A stretch of DNA of 64,000 nt from NCBI GenBank assembly GCA_045576735.1, contig JAZNGZ010000055.1, forward strand, positions 1 through 64,000, in the 5' to 3' direction. This DNA comes from RGIG4079 sp045576735. Its GTDB lineage: Bacteria; Bacteroidota; Bacteroidia; Bacteroidales; Muribaculaceae. Every line of letters begins with the position of its first letter. The stretch's first letter is position 1. A program made the translations under genes and the position numbers. This document shows, piece by piece, positions 25,798 to 34,529 of the stretch. The notes beneath the pieces are model-generated. The model worked only from the letters and a program-made list of their open reading frames with translations. It did not search any database and was not told the DNA's origin.

Positions 25798-27099
25798 ATG
25801 AATTTAGACCGCACCATCGCTCCACAAGTCAAAGACTTTGACCGACTTAACATACCTCCTTGTCGCCATCTCTTTTTAGACAACGGCATAAAACTAAACA
25901 TTGTTGATCACGGAGAATTTGACGTGAACCGACTCTCCATTTCTTGGATTGGAGGAGCTTATGACGTAGATAGCTTTGCTTCTCTCATGCTCGCTTGCGA
26001 CCTCATGCGCGAAGGCACTAAGTTTCACTTAGGAGCAGAAATTGCAGAGACTTTTGACTATAACGGAGCGTGGCTCAAAAGCAACCACCACACTCACCAC
26101 ACTGCATTAACTCTCCATTCGCTAAATAGCAAATTCTCTGAAGTGTTGCCGATCTTGGTTGAATCAATCACTTCACCATCATTCCCCCAACAAGAATTTG
26201 AGATAAACCGCGAAAAAATTGCCCGACGAAAAGAGATTAATCTATCAAAAGTTGCTTACCTCAGTAATCAAAGCAATCAACGCCTTGTTTATGGAATCGA
26301 CCATCCTTGTGCACAAGATGAGAGTCCACTTGATGTGCGAAATCTATCAATCGACAATATTCGTGCCATTCACCGCGATATTTTTGTTGCCGATGGTTGT
26401 GAATTATTTTTAGCCGGTCGCATCACTCCTGCTATTGAGAACGTATTAAACAAGTGGATTGGATCTATCCCTACCAACCAACACCATCACGCTCAACGAG
26501 TAATACCTCTATCTCCATCATCTCAAAAAGTCGACATTGTGAATGTTGACGATGCCTTGCAATGTGCAATCACTATGTCAATACCAACAATACCCCGCTC
26601 CCACCCCGATTATATCGATTTGAGATACGTTATTATGGCTCTCGGTGGTTATTTCGGTAGCCGACTAATGAACAATATCCGTGAAGATAAAGGATATACC
26701 TATGGAATATCGGCTGCGCTTCTTGGCAACTGGGAAGGTGGCGTAGCAACTATTGCCACTCAATGCGACAATGCCTATGCTAAAGCTGTAATTGAGGAAG
26801 TAAAAAATGAAATAGAACTTTTGAAACTCGACAACTTCGACAAGGACGAACTAACCCGATTGAAGCGCTATGCAATGACACAAATCGCCGGTACTCTTGA
26901 CTCGCCGTTCTCTATAATGGATTATTATGAAAACCAACGACATGTGCTCACACCTGATGGTTATTTCCAAGCAATGCAACAGTCATTAAATAATCTCAAT
27001 TCTCAACGCATCGCATCATTAGCATCCAAATACCTCAACATCGACGAACTACGAATATCCATTTCAGGAAACAAAACCAAAATCAACATCACCCAATAA
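25798..27099 (+). CDS. M16-family protein lacking the zinc motif (inactive subunit type)
   Basis: A 433-residue two-lobed protein with the M16 fold. The HxxEH zinc motif expected near residue 65 is absent; the aligned segment reads LACDLMREGTKFHLGAEIAETF. The C-terminal lobe keeps the substrate-side signature GGYFGSRLMNNIREDKGYTYGISA near residue 285, with the Arg/Tyr pair. This is the pattern of inactive M16 partners that pair with a catalytic subunit, which is not encoded nearby. No signal peptide is evident. The ATG at 25798 is chosen over a TTG at 25759 that lies inside kdsB. It is last in the flippase-nfeD-kdsB operon. Confidence 0.8.
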   Translation: MNLDRTIAPQVKDFDRLNIPPCRHLFLDNGIKLNIVDHGEFDVNRLSISWIGGAYDVDSFASLMLACDLMREGTKFHLGAEIAETFDYNGAWLKSNHHTHHTALTLHSLNSKFSEVLPILVESITSPSFPQQEFEINREKIARRKEINLSKVAYLSNQSNQRLVYGIDHPCAQDESPLDVRNLSIDNIRAIHRDIFVADGCELFLAGRITPAIENVLNKWIGSIPTNQHHHAQRVIPLSPSSQKVDIVNVDDALQCAITMSIPTIPRSHPDYIDLRYVIMALGGYFGSRLMNNIREDKGYTYGISAALLGNWEGGVATIATQCDNAYAKAVIEEVKNEIELLKLDNFDKDELTRLKRYAMTQIAGTLDSPFSIMDYYENQRHVLTPDGYFQAMQQSLNNLNSQRIASLASKYLNIDELRISISGNKTKINITQ

Positions 27100-27569
27100 A
27101 AAATATTGCTATTAAATTAAACACCTCCTAACAATCATATTATCCCTCCTCTTGCTCACTCCGATTTGAATACAGCTCCGGAGGGATTCACTCATTGTTA
27201 TTATGTGCGCGATTACTGGAATAATCTCAATCAATACTGACGCGTTTCATATCGCACTACTGTTGTTCCTAATCACAATTGCAATCATGTCGATTTTCGA
27301 TTAGTGGACTCAGCCGAAAAAAAACGGTTCTTAACGTAAAGAATGTAAATCTATAATACATTTATGCTATTTTATACAATAAAAGCAGATTTGTATTTCC
27401 TCTTATTTGGTGCAGTCATTTCAGATATATCGTATCTATAAAAGTAGAAAGGCGCCTTATAGTGTAATTTTAAAACGAATAATTGTGCCAAAATAAAAAA
27501 AATTATATCTATTAACCCGGAGGGTTGTATGTTGTTTTGCATATCCTCTATAATTGTATTATTATAATT
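27100..27569. other. Intergenic region with FGE remnant upstream of the FGE lipoprotein
   Basis: 470 bases between the M16 gene and the FGE lipoprotein. The left part holds a decayed FGE tail (27150-27340). The rest is AT-rich. A small hairpin AACCC/GGGTT at 27514-27526 lies 43 nt before the ATG of the lipoprotein. I do not see a perfect -7 box for that gene. Confidence 0.5.
27150..27340 (+). pseudogene. Decayed duplicate of the C-terminal end of the FGE lipoprotein
   Basis: From 27219 the DNA closely copies the end of the intact gene at about 28342-28430; I count 13 differences over roughly 89 aligned bases. Translated, it reads YYVRDYWNNLNQY, stop, RVSYRTTVVPNHNCNHVDFRLVDSAE, against VVRGGGWNNLDQYCRVSYR...GFRLVVSAE in the intact protein. 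A TGA replaces the Cys codon after QY. Upstream similarity fades quickly, so only the last 40 or so codons survive. No promoter or start is seen. Confidence 0.8.
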
Positions 27570-28442
27570 ATGAAGAAACGATTTTTAAGAAAAGTGTTAT
27601 TAATTTCGGCAATTAGTGCGGCCTTTGTTTCTTGTTCCGACGATGATGATACCATAGACGTTTCGGGGAACAAAATCCCTACAGGACAAGAATCGGTTGA
27701 CTTGTTTAATGATTTCAACAATGATGAATTGGTATTTGTTGAAGGAGGTTCATTTCTAATGGGAGCTCAAGCAGAAGACGAAAACTCTCCAAACTACGAT
27801 TCGCAAGCATGCACTGATGAATCTTCAGTTCATCAAGTTTCGGTTTCATCATTTTACATTATGAAAAACGAAATTTCACAAGCCATATGGGATTATGTGA
27901 TGTTTGATATCGTTCTCGATTCTATCGAAGCGTCAAAATTTTCATATCCGGTTTGCAATGTTAGTTATGATGATATTGTTAATAAATTCATTCCTCGTTT
28001 GAATAAAAAAACCGGCATTGCCTACCGTCTACCTACCGAAGCCGAATGGGAATATGCTGCTCGTGGTGGTCAAAACAACGAATACAACGGTTCTTTAGGG
28101 CAAATTGGTGAATACTTCAAGTTTGCAGGCAGCAACAATGCCGACGATGTAGCTTGTTATGGTCTTACTGAAGCATATAAAATAGCCTATAAAACTCCTA
28201 ACGCTCTAAATATATATGATATGAGTGGCAATATGTGGGAATGGTGTAGCGATTGGTATGATGCTTATCCCTCAAAAAATATCGTAGACCCACAAGGAGC
28301 TTCAAGCGGAGAAAAACGTGTTGTTCGTGGTGGAGGATGGAATAATCTCGACCAATATTGCCGTGTTTCATATCGCTCTGCTGTTGCTCCTAATCACAAT
28401 TGCGATCACATAGGTTTTCGATTAGTTGTTTCTGCTGAATAA
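27570..28442 (+). CDS. FGE-like (SUMF1 domain) lipoprotein
   Basis: A 290-residue lipoprotein; the signal ends in AAFVSCSDDDD, a Cys followed by an acidic stretch typical of exported surface lipoproteins in Bacteroidota. Residues about 60-288 form a formylglycine-generating-enzyme-like domain. Its parts are LVFVEGGSFLMGA, SFYIMKNEISQAIWDYV, YRLPTEAEWEYAARGG, IYDMSGNMWEWCSDWYDAYP, RVVRGGGWNN and CRVSYRSAV...IGFRLV. Relatives that do not modify sulfatases are common in this phylum, so enzymatic activity is uncertain. The ATG at 27570 gives the lipoprotein signal; an upstream TTG at 27525 has nothing to support it. A partial copy of its own 3' end lies 1.1 kb upstream. Confidence 0.85.
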   Translation: MKKRFLRKVLLISAISAAFVSCSDDDDTIDVSGNKIPTGQESVDLFNDFNNDELVFVEGGSFLMGAQAEDENSPNYDSQACTDESSVHQVSVSSFYIMKNEISQAIWDYVMFDIVLDSIEASKFSYPVCNVSYDDIVNKFIPRLNKKTGIAYRLPTEAEWEYAARGGQNNEYNGSLGQIGEYFKFAGSNNADDVACYGLTEAYKIAYKTPNALNIYDMSGNMWEWCSDWYDAYPSKNIVDPQGASSGEKRVVRGGGWNNLDQYCRVSYRSAVAPNHNCDHIGFRLVVSAE

Positions 28443-28464
28443 CAGTCGTTAACGTAAAATGACT

Positions 28465-28472
28465 TAGCTTTG
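28465..28472 (+). promoter_or_regulatory. -7 box of the 28523 lipoprotein gene
   Basis: TAGCTTTG matches TAnnTTTG and lies 50 nt before the ATG. Confidence 0.5.
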
Positions 28473-28522
28473 TATTTGTCAATATGGACATTAGAAAACT
28501 TTTATAAAATACTACACTTATT

Positions 28523-29221
28523 ATGAAATCTCTAAGACTCTTATTAATTTTACTTTCGGCCACATTTATGGTTGCTTGTAGTAACGAGGACGAACCGGAA
28601 CTTGTTGCAAATGTTGAAGATTTAAGTTCAAACGAACTTACAGGGACTCTATGGATTGCGCATCCCGACAATTCCGACTTAATTCCGGGTAGCCATATTT
28701 CAACTATTGCTTCATTTGAGTTTTTTGGTAGCAAAAAATGTCTAGCCAACTGCTCTTTAGATTATTGCGCCGATGAACCAACTATATGGTTTTTCGAATC
28801 AGAATATAACAAGGAAACAAACACTGGAAGATTGGACTTTTTAAACACTGACTTTACAATAATTGACAACGATTTGTTTATAACATCGACCGATCCCAAT
28901 GGAGTCCCCCAGATATATAGATTTACAAAAGACCTCAACTATGAAGCTCCTGCCAAAGACTGTCCTTTGATTGGGAATTGGGAGGGTAAATGCAAGGGGT
29001 TGCCTGCCGAGTTGAATGCTACCGCTTACATAAAAATAATTGATAATAAGCGATTACTTTATTATAATAACTTTTTATCTGACGCAGGTCACTGCATAAT
29101 ATTAGATTATACATTTGATGGAAAGACTCTATCATTTATCAATACAGCAAATAATCACATTTCTTTTAATCTCAAAGGAAATAAATTAATAGGAGAAAAT
29201 GTCACATTGACTAAAAAATAA
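28523..29221 (+). CDS. Lipoprotein of unknown function
   Basis: A 232-residue lipoprotein with signal MKSLRLLLILLSATFMVACS and a following acidic stretch NEDEPE that suggests surface exposure. The body seems to hold two similar beta-rich halves. One begins LTGTLWIAHPDNSD...STIASFEFFGSKKC, and the second begins LIGNWEGKCKGLPAELNATAYIKIIDNKRLLYYN. Both start with a short Leu-x-Gly-x-Trp element, like small lipocalin-type repeats. I do not recognise a family. It lies 80 nt after the FGE lipoprotein with its own -7 box, and no terminator separates them. Confidence 0.7.
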   Translation: MKSLRLLLILLSATFMVACSNEDEPELVANVEDLSSNELTGTLWIAHPDNSDLIPGSHISTIASFEFFGSKKCLANCSLDYCADEPTIWFFESEYNKETNTGRLDFLNTDFTIIDNDLFITSTDPNGVPQIYRFTKDLNYEAPAKDCPLIGNWEGKCKGLPAELNATAYIKIIDNKRLLYYNNFLSDAGHCIILDYTFDGKTLSFINTANNHISFNLKGNKLIGENVTLTKK

Positions 29222-29570
29222 TTTATAATATTTTCAATAAGAGATATCTATTAAAATTTTAAAACATGAAGAATTTTTCAGTTTTATTATTCACTTTGGC
29301 ACACTCTAATTAAAAACTTTAATCTATAAAATCTAATTCTATAAGGTCAAATAAATTGCTATTTCTTATTCTCAGTGGTGCTATGTTAAATAATTTTAGC
29401 TCAAAGGGTGGGATAAATGTTGTATAAGTGATATTTTTTTACGAAATTTGCACAAAATATCGCTTGTTTGAAGCTGTCATATATGCGATATTATATACAA
29501 AAATGGAATTCATTGAAATTCCTCTAATAAATTGACATATATATTTCTAACTAAATAATTGCATATCTTA
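29222..29570. other. Intergenic region before pfp with a 15-codon aborted ORF
   Basis: 349 AT-rich bases. An ATG at 29266 opens 15 codons (MKNFSVLLFTLAHSN, TAA at 29311-29313) that look like the start of a signal peptide cut short, perhaps the stub of a lost lipoprotein gene. A GAAATTTG at about 29449-29456 is an imperfect -7 box that could serve pfp. Nothing else is evident. Confidence 0.4.
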
Positions 29571-31214
29571 ATGAAAAAAAGTGCTTTGCAACAAGCTCGT
29601 GCGGCTTATCAACCCAAGTTGCCTATCGTGCTTACAGGTGCCGTTAAGGCAGTAGAGGGAGAACCAACTCAATCAGTTGCCGATCAAGAAGACATCAAAA
29701 ACTTGTTCCCCAACACTTATGGTCTCCCCGAATTGAAATTTGAAAAAAACACTAATCCTGCTGCCGGCAAGCCCATCAATGTGGGTGTAATCCTTTCAGG
29801 TGGTCAAGCTCCCGGCGGACACAATGTGATTAGCGGTCTTTTTGACGGTATCAAAAAAATCCACAAAGAAAGCAAACTTTATGGTTTCTTGATGGGTCCC
29901 GGCGGTTTTGTTGATCACCAATACATGGAATTGACAAGTTCAATCATCGACGAATATCGCAACACTGGTGGTTTCGACATCATCGGTTCAGGTCGTACAA
30001 AACTTGAAACAAAAGAACAATTCGATAAAGGTCTTGAAATCCTCAAAGAACTTAACATCAAGGCTCTCGTTATCATTGGTGGTGACGACTCTAACACTAA
30101 CGCAGCTATTCTTGCCGAATACTACAAAAGCATTGAAGCAGGCGTTCAAGTTATCGGTTGTCCAAAAACTATTGACGGTGACCTCAAAAACGGCTTGATT
30201 GAAACTTCATTTGGTTTCGACACTGCTACAAAAGTATATTCTGAAGTTATCGGTAACATTCAACGCGACTGTAACTCAGCTAAAAAATACTGGCACTTCA
30301 TCAAATTGATGGGGCGCTCTGCTTCTCACATCGCTCTTGAATGTGCACTTCAAACTCAACCTAACATTTGTATCGTATCAGAAGAAATCGAGCAAAAGAA
30401 TATGACTCTCGGTGACATAGTTGATTACATCGCAGGAGTTGTGGCTAAACGCGCTGAAAACGGCAATAACTTCGGTACAGTACTTATCCCCGAAGGTCTT
30501 ATCGAATTCATTCCTGCAATGAAAAAACTCATTGCAGAGTTGAACGATCTTCTTGCTCACAATGCTGAAGAATTTGCTGCAGCTAAAAATCAACGTCAAT
30601 ATATCATCGACCACCTTTCAGCTGAAAATTCTGCTGTATATGCGTCTCTTCCCGAGGGTGTCGCTCGTCAATTGAGCCTCGACCGCGACCCACACGGCAA
30701 CGTTCAAGTTTCACTCATCGAAACAGAAAAATTGCTTAGCGAAATGGTAGGTCGTCGTCTTGCCGAAATGAAAGAAGATGGCAAATTCGTAGGTAAATTT
30801 GCTGCTCTCCACCACTTCTTCGGTTATGAAGGACGTTGTGCCGACCCATCAAACTTCGACGCAGACTACTGCTACGCACTTGGTTTCAATGCAGCTTGCT
30901 TGATTAACTCAGGTGTTACAGGTTATATGTCATCAGTTCGCAACTTGACAAAACCTTCAGTTCAATGGATTGCCGGTGGTATACCCATCACTATGATGAT
31001 GAACATGGAACGTCGTCACGGTGCAATGAAACCTGTTATCCAAAAAGCTCTCGTACGCCTCGACGATGCTCCATTCTTGAAATTTGCATCAAAACGCGAC
31101 GTTTGGGCTGTTGATACTTGCTACATGTACCCAGGTCCTATCCAATATTTCGGCCCTGCAGAAGTGTGCGATCAACCTTCAATGACTCTTCGCTACGAAC
31201 ATCAAGGCAAATAA
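29571..31214 (+). CDS. pfp: Diphosphate-fructose-6-phosphate 1-phosphotransferase (PPi-PFK)
   Basis: A 547-residue long-form PPi-dependent phosphofructokinase, making fructose-1,6-bisphosphate with pyrophosphate instead of ATP in a reversible glycolytic step. Key segments are GVILSGGQAPGGHNVISGLFDG near residue 75, IGGDDSNTNAAIL with the second Asp that selects PPi, and the catalytic CPKTIDGDLKN near residue 200. FGFDTATKVYSEVIGNIQRD and MGRSASHIALECALQTQPNI follow. The ATG at 29571 is used; a TTG four codons upstream is not supported. Codon use is strongly biased to C-ending codons compared with neighbours, as expected for a highly expressed glycolytic gene. A strong terminator follows. Confidence 0.95.
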   Translation: MKKSALQQARAAYQPKLPIVLTGAVKAVEGEPTQSVADQEDIKNLFPNTYGLPELKFEKNTNPAAGKPINVGVILSGGQAPGGHNVISGLFDGIKKIHKESKLYGFLMGPGGFVDHQYMELTSSIIDEYRNTGGFDIIGSGRTKLETKEQFDKGLEILKELNIKALVIIGGDDSNTNAAILAEYYKSIEAGVQVIGCPKTIDGDLKNGLIETSFGFDTATKVYSEVIGNIQRDCNSAKKYWHFIKLMGRSASHIALECALQTQPNICIVSEEIEQKNMTLGDIVDYIAGVVAKRAENGNNFGTVLIPEGLIEFIPAMKKLIAELNDLLAHNAEEFAAAKNQRQYIIDHLSAENSAVYASLPEGVARQLSLDRDPHGNVQVSLIETEKLLSEMVGRRLAEMKEDGKFVGKFAALHHFFGYEGRCADPSNFDADYCYALGFNAACLINSGVTGYMSSVRNLTKPSVQWIAGGIPITMMMNMERRHGAMKPVIQKALVRLDDAPFLKFASKRDVWAVDTCYMYPGPIQYFGPAEVCDQPSMTLRYEHQGK

Positions 31215-31268
31215 TTCATATTAAAAAATGTAGGGGTATTCCCTACGCCTAAATCTCAGCTTGCAAAA

Positions 31269-31300
31269 AATCCTGTTTAGCAATGTCGCTAAACAGGATT
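31269..31300. terminator. Bidirectional terminator between pfp and the NlpC/P60 gene
   Basis: A perfect 13-bp stem, AATCCTGTTTAGC with GCTAAACAGGATT, has a 6-base loop. It is preceded by AAAAAA and followed by TTCATTTTC, so it can stop both converging transcripts. A smaller GTAGGG/CCCTAC hairpin lies just before it at 31230-31246. Confidence 0.88.
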
Positions 31301-31330
31301 TTCATTTTCACTTATATATATATCACATGT

Positions 31331-31864
31331 TTATTTCTTACGTTTAACTCCCTCTACCCTTCCTGCCGATACAAATGTACGAACATAATAATTTTTATTC
31401 AGGTCAGTTATAATTACACCTTTGCTTGATGAGGCATGTATAAACTCTCCATTTCCAATATACAACCCCACATGCGACACTCTTGAAGAAGATTTGCCGG
31501 TAGCAAAGAAGACCAAATCACCCACTTTCAAGTCTTTTTTATCAATTTTCTTGCAAAAGGCATGTTGATCCCTTGACGTGCGAGGAAGCTTGAAATCATA
31601 AACAGCCTTATACACCTGCATCACAAAGCCAGAGCAATCTGTACCCGAACGAGACTCACCACCATATTTATATTTAGTCCCAATCCACGATTTAGCCTCT
31701 TTTATTAACGCTTTTTCATCCTTAGTTAATTTTGCATCTTCTTTTGATACCGATTCGTAGTCAGAGGGGGATGCAATAGGCTGTGTCGCACTACAACTTG
31801 AGATTAGCATCACAAATGTTAGCAACAGAAAAAACAAATAAATATTTCTTTTTTTTAAATACAT
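31331..31864 (-). CDS. NlpC/P60 cell-wall peptidase lipoprotein
   Basis: A 177-residue lipoprotein; the signal ends in LISSCSATQ. Residues about 55-170 are an NlpC/P60 domain. It has the nucleophile Cys in GTDCSGFVMQVYKAV, the catalytic His in SRVSHVGLYIGNGEFIHAS, and a third polar residue (His) in the last of those segments. Such enzymes cleave D-glutamyl-diaminopimelate bonds of peptidoglycan stem peptides. Length and order match the Spr/NlpC group. It is monocistronic with a minus-strand -7 box (31892-31899) and shares a terminator with pfp. Confidence 0.92.
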   Translation of the reverse strand: MYLKKRNIYLFFLLLTFVMLISSCSATQPIASPSDYESVSKEDAKLTKDEKALIKEAKSWIGTKYKYGGESRSGTDCSGFVMQVYKAVYDFKLPRTSRDQHAFCKKIDKKDLKVGDLVFFATGKSSSRVSHVGLYIGNGEFIHASSSKGVIITDLNKNYYVRTFVSAGRVEGVKRKK

Positions 31865-31891
31865 GAGTCAATCATTTATAAAGTTCGTTTA

Positions 31892-31899
31892 CAAAAATA
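31892..31899 (-). promoter_or_regulatory. -7 box of the NlpC/P60 gene
   Basis: The minus strand reads TATTTTTG (TAnnTTTG), 27 nt before the ATG. Confidence 0.5.
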
Positions 31900-31985
31900 G
31901 TGTAAAAAATGATTTAATTCTGTAGGTGTGCTATTAAATTAGTTTAAGAAGTTGCTTTTTTGTTTCTTTATCCACAATAATACAT

Positions 31986-31993
31986 TATATTTG
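31986..31993 (+). promoter_or_regulatory. -7 box of the HtrA gene
   Basis: TATATTTG matches TAnnTTTG, leaving a leader of about 50 nt before the ATG at 32049. Confidence 0.6.
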
Positions 31994-32048
31994 CCGATAT
32001 AAAGTTAATTTTTAACATAAACGAATTTTTATTTTAACAACTGAACAT

Positions 32049-33458
32049 ATGAACGTATTAGGAAAAATCACAATGACATGCTGCGCTCTTTCAATGGTGG
32101 CATGCTCGCTTTCAGCTCAACCAACCGACTTTACAAAAGCGGCTGAAAGCACTATTAACGGTGTAGTTAGTGTTAAAAGCTATGCTACTCCACGCGGTTA
32201 TGGCTATGGCAATGACTTCTTTAATGACCCATTTTTTGAATACTTCTTTGGCCAGCCTCGTCAACAACAACGCCGTCAACAACCCGAACAAGAACAACAA
32301 CAAACCGGACTCGGCTCGGGTGTTATCATCAGTGAAGATGGTTATATCGTAACTAATAACCACGTTATTGAAGGTGCCGAACGATTAGAAATCGTACTTA
32401 ACGACAATCGTTCATTTAATGCTACTGTTATTGGCGCCGACCCTAACACCGACCTTGCTTTAATTAAAATCGAAGCCGAGAATCTTCACGTTATCCCGAT
32501 GGGGAATTCCGACGATTTAAAAGTTGGAGAATGGGTACTTGCTGTGGGTAATCCTCATGCCCTCACATCGACAGTTACTGCCGGCATTGTGAGCGCTAAA
32601 GCTCGAAACATTTCACAACTCACTCAAGGACGCTCAATGGGTATTGAATCTTATATTCAAACCGATGCAGCAGTAAATCCAGGAAACTCAGGTGGCGCAT
32701 TGGTTAACCTTAAAGGAGAATTAGTGGGTATCAACTCAGCAATATACTCTAAAACCGGAAGTTATTCTGGTTATTCTCTTGCAATCCCAACATCTATCGT
32801 TGAAAAAGTTATCAGCGACATAAAAGAGTTTGGCACAGTTCAACGCGCTATGCTAGGAATATCATTCGCCGAATTGACATCCAAGCTTGCCAAAGAAAAA
32901 GGTATCACAGCTGTAAACTCAGGAATTTATGTAGCAAAAGTTGAAGAACGTAGCGCAGCTATGGAAGGCGGATTGGAAGAGGGTGACGTAATTATCGCGA
33001 TAAATGGAGCACCAACTCGCAATACTGCCGAAATGCAAGAACAAATGAACAAATTCCGTCCAGGCGACAAAGTTACAGTAAAATTCATTCGCGACAACGA
33101 AGAACAAACTGTAACAGTAACTCTCCGCAATAGTGAAGGAAACACAAAACTCACTAAAGCCGGCAGTGTAACTGACCTCGGTTGTGCATTCAAAGAAGTT
33201 CCCGCCGAAACACTCCGCCAACTCGAAATTCGCAATGGTGTTCAAGTTGCAGGTATTAAAGATGGCAAGTTTAAAAACGCAGGTATTAAAGAAGGATTTA
33301 TCATACTCGACATAAATAATTCTCGAGTAAATACTGCTGACGATATCGAAAAGATTTACAAAGAGACTATGAAAAGTAGCGATAAAGTAATGTTTATCAC
33401 CGGAGTATATCCAACCGGCAAGAAAGTTTACTATGCTGTTGACCTCTCTGACGAATAA
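32049..33458 (+). CDS. Periplasmic HtrA/DegP-type serine protease
   Basis: A 469-residue Do-family protease and chaperone for misfolded envelope proteins. A signal peptide (about 1-24, ending LSAQ) precedes a Gln/Arg-rich loop, RQQQRRQQPEQEQQQ (about residues 75-90), which corresponds to the LA loop of DegP. The trypsin-like domain has the triad His in YIVTNNHVIEGA, Asp in DPNTDLALIKI and Ser in AAVNPGNSGGALVN near residue 220. Two PDZ domains follow, at about 265-360 and 375-460. All catalytic residues are present. It stands alone, with its own promoter and a strong terminator. Confidence 0.94.
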   Translation: MNVLGKITMTCCALSMVACSLSAQPTDFTKAAESTINGVVSVKSYATPRGYGYGNDFFNDPFFEYFFGQPRQQQRRQQPEQEQQQTGLGSGVIISEDGYIVTNNHVIEGAERLEIVLNDNRSFNATVIGADPNTDLALIKIEAENLHVIPMGNSDDLKVGEWVLAVGNPHALTSTVTAGIVSAKARNISQLTQGRSMGIESYIQTDAAVNPGNSGGALVNLKGELVGINSAIYSKTGSYSGYSLAIPTSIVEKVISDIKEFGTVQRAMLGISFAELTSKLAKEKGITAVNSGIYVAKVEERSAAMEGGLEEGDVIIAINGAPTRNTAEMQEQMNKFRPGDKVTVKFIRDNEEQTVTVTLRNSEGNTKLTKAGSVTDLGCAFKEVPAETLRQLEIRNGVQVAGIKDGKFKNAGIKEGFIILDINNSRVNTADDIEKIYKETMKSSDKVMFITGVYPTGKKVYYAVDLSDE

Positions 33459-33480
33459 TCTTTAAATATTAAATCTACAT

Positions 33481-33519
33481 AAAGTGCTTATTTCTGAATT
33501 TGCTGAAAATAAGCACTTT
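33481..33519 (+). terminator. Terminator after the HtrA gene
   Basis: AAAGTGCTTATTT (33481-33493) pairs perfectly with AAATAAGCACTTT (33507-33519), followed by four more T bases. Confidence 0.85.
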
Positions 33520-33546
33520 TTTTGTTGACATATGCAACTAATTTTT

Positions 33547-33554
33547 TAATTTTG
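33547..33554 (+). promoter_or_regulatory. -7 box of the NatAB-like ABC operon
   Basis: TAATTTTG is an exact -7 match. It lies downstream of a possible TTG start at 33522 and so shows that translation begins at the ATG 33597. Confidence 0.6.
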
Positions 33555-33596
33555 CGTCTAAATAAGCAAGAAACTAATAATATAACCTACAAGAGA

Positions 33597-34529
33597 ATGG
33601 AAATTATAAAAGTAGAGAATGTGACCAAACAATTTGCAAACCACACTGCTCTAAACGACGTATCACTTTCTGTCCCGGAAGGATGTATTTATGGTCTCTT
33701 GGGTCCAAATGGAGCCGGGAAGACAACTTTAATACGTATAATCAACCACATAACGGCTCCCGACTCTGGCATCGTATATTTCAATGGTCATCAGCTCACA
33801 GCCAATGACGTAGTAAATATTGGATATTTACCCGAAGAACGAGGTCTATACAAGAAAATGAAGGTAGGCGAACAAGCATTGTTTTTTGCACGACTAAAAG
33901 GAATGTCTAAAAATGATGCAACTATTCATCTACGAGAATGGTTTGAGCGATTTGATATTAGTGATTGGTGGAACAAAAAGGTGGAAGAGCTATCAAAAGG
34001 GATGGCACAAAAAATACAGTTTATCATTACGGTGTTGCATCGGCCCAAACTTCTAATCTTCGACGAACCGTTTTCGGGCTTTGACCCCATCAATGCCAAT
34101 CTACTCAAAGAAGAAATTTTAAGGCTACGTGATGAAGGAGCCACAATCATCTTCAGCACTCACAATATGTCGAGTGTAGAAGAATTGTGTGACCACATCA
34201 CACTTATAAACAAGTCCCAAAATATATTATCGGGCAAAACCGACGATATACGTCATCAATACGGCAAAAACCGATATGAATTGATTTTTGATGGAGATGA
34301 AAATAAACTTTCTATGTTATTAAATCAGCATTTGACTAAAAGCGTCTCTACACTAATGAGCAATTCTCTTCATAAGCTTTTAATAAACATAAATGACAAC
34401 TCTACACTAAAAGAAATAATTGCTATAGCCAATGACAATGTGGAGTTAAAGAGCATTGTGCCATCAATGCCAGCAATGGACGAGATATTCATAAATACAG
34501 TAGAAAACTTTAACACAAGCATGAAATGA
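33597..34529 (+). CDS. ABC transporter ATP-binding protein (NatA-like)
   Basis: A 310-residue ATPase subunit. It carries Walker A LLGPNGAGKTTLIRI near residue 38, a Q-loop region, and the signature VEELSKGMAQKIQF; this SKGM form is typical of the NatA/CcmA class. Walker B is LLIFDEPFSGFDPINA, and the switch His is in IIFSTHNMSSVEELC. The C-terminal 85 residues are a DUF4162-like extension (RYELIFDGDENKLSMLLN). The start at 33597 gives EIIKVENVTKQF; the promoter box rules out the upstream TTG. It overlaps the permease gene by 4 nt (ATGA). Confidence 0.92.
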   Translation: MEIIKVENVTKQFANHTALNDVSLSVPEGCIYGLLGPNGAGKTTLIRIINHITAPDSGIVYFNGHQLTANDVVNIGYLPEERGLYKKMKVGEQALFFARLKGMSKNDATIHLREWFERFDISDWWNKKVEELSKGMAQKIQFIITVLHRPKLLIFDEPFSGFDPINANLLKEEILRLRDEGATIIFSTHNMSSVEELCDHITLINKSQNILSGKTDDIRHQYGKNRYELIFDGDENKLSMLLNQHLTKSVSTLMSNSLHKLLININDNSTLKEIIAIANDNVELKSIVPSMPAMDEIFINTVENFNTSMK

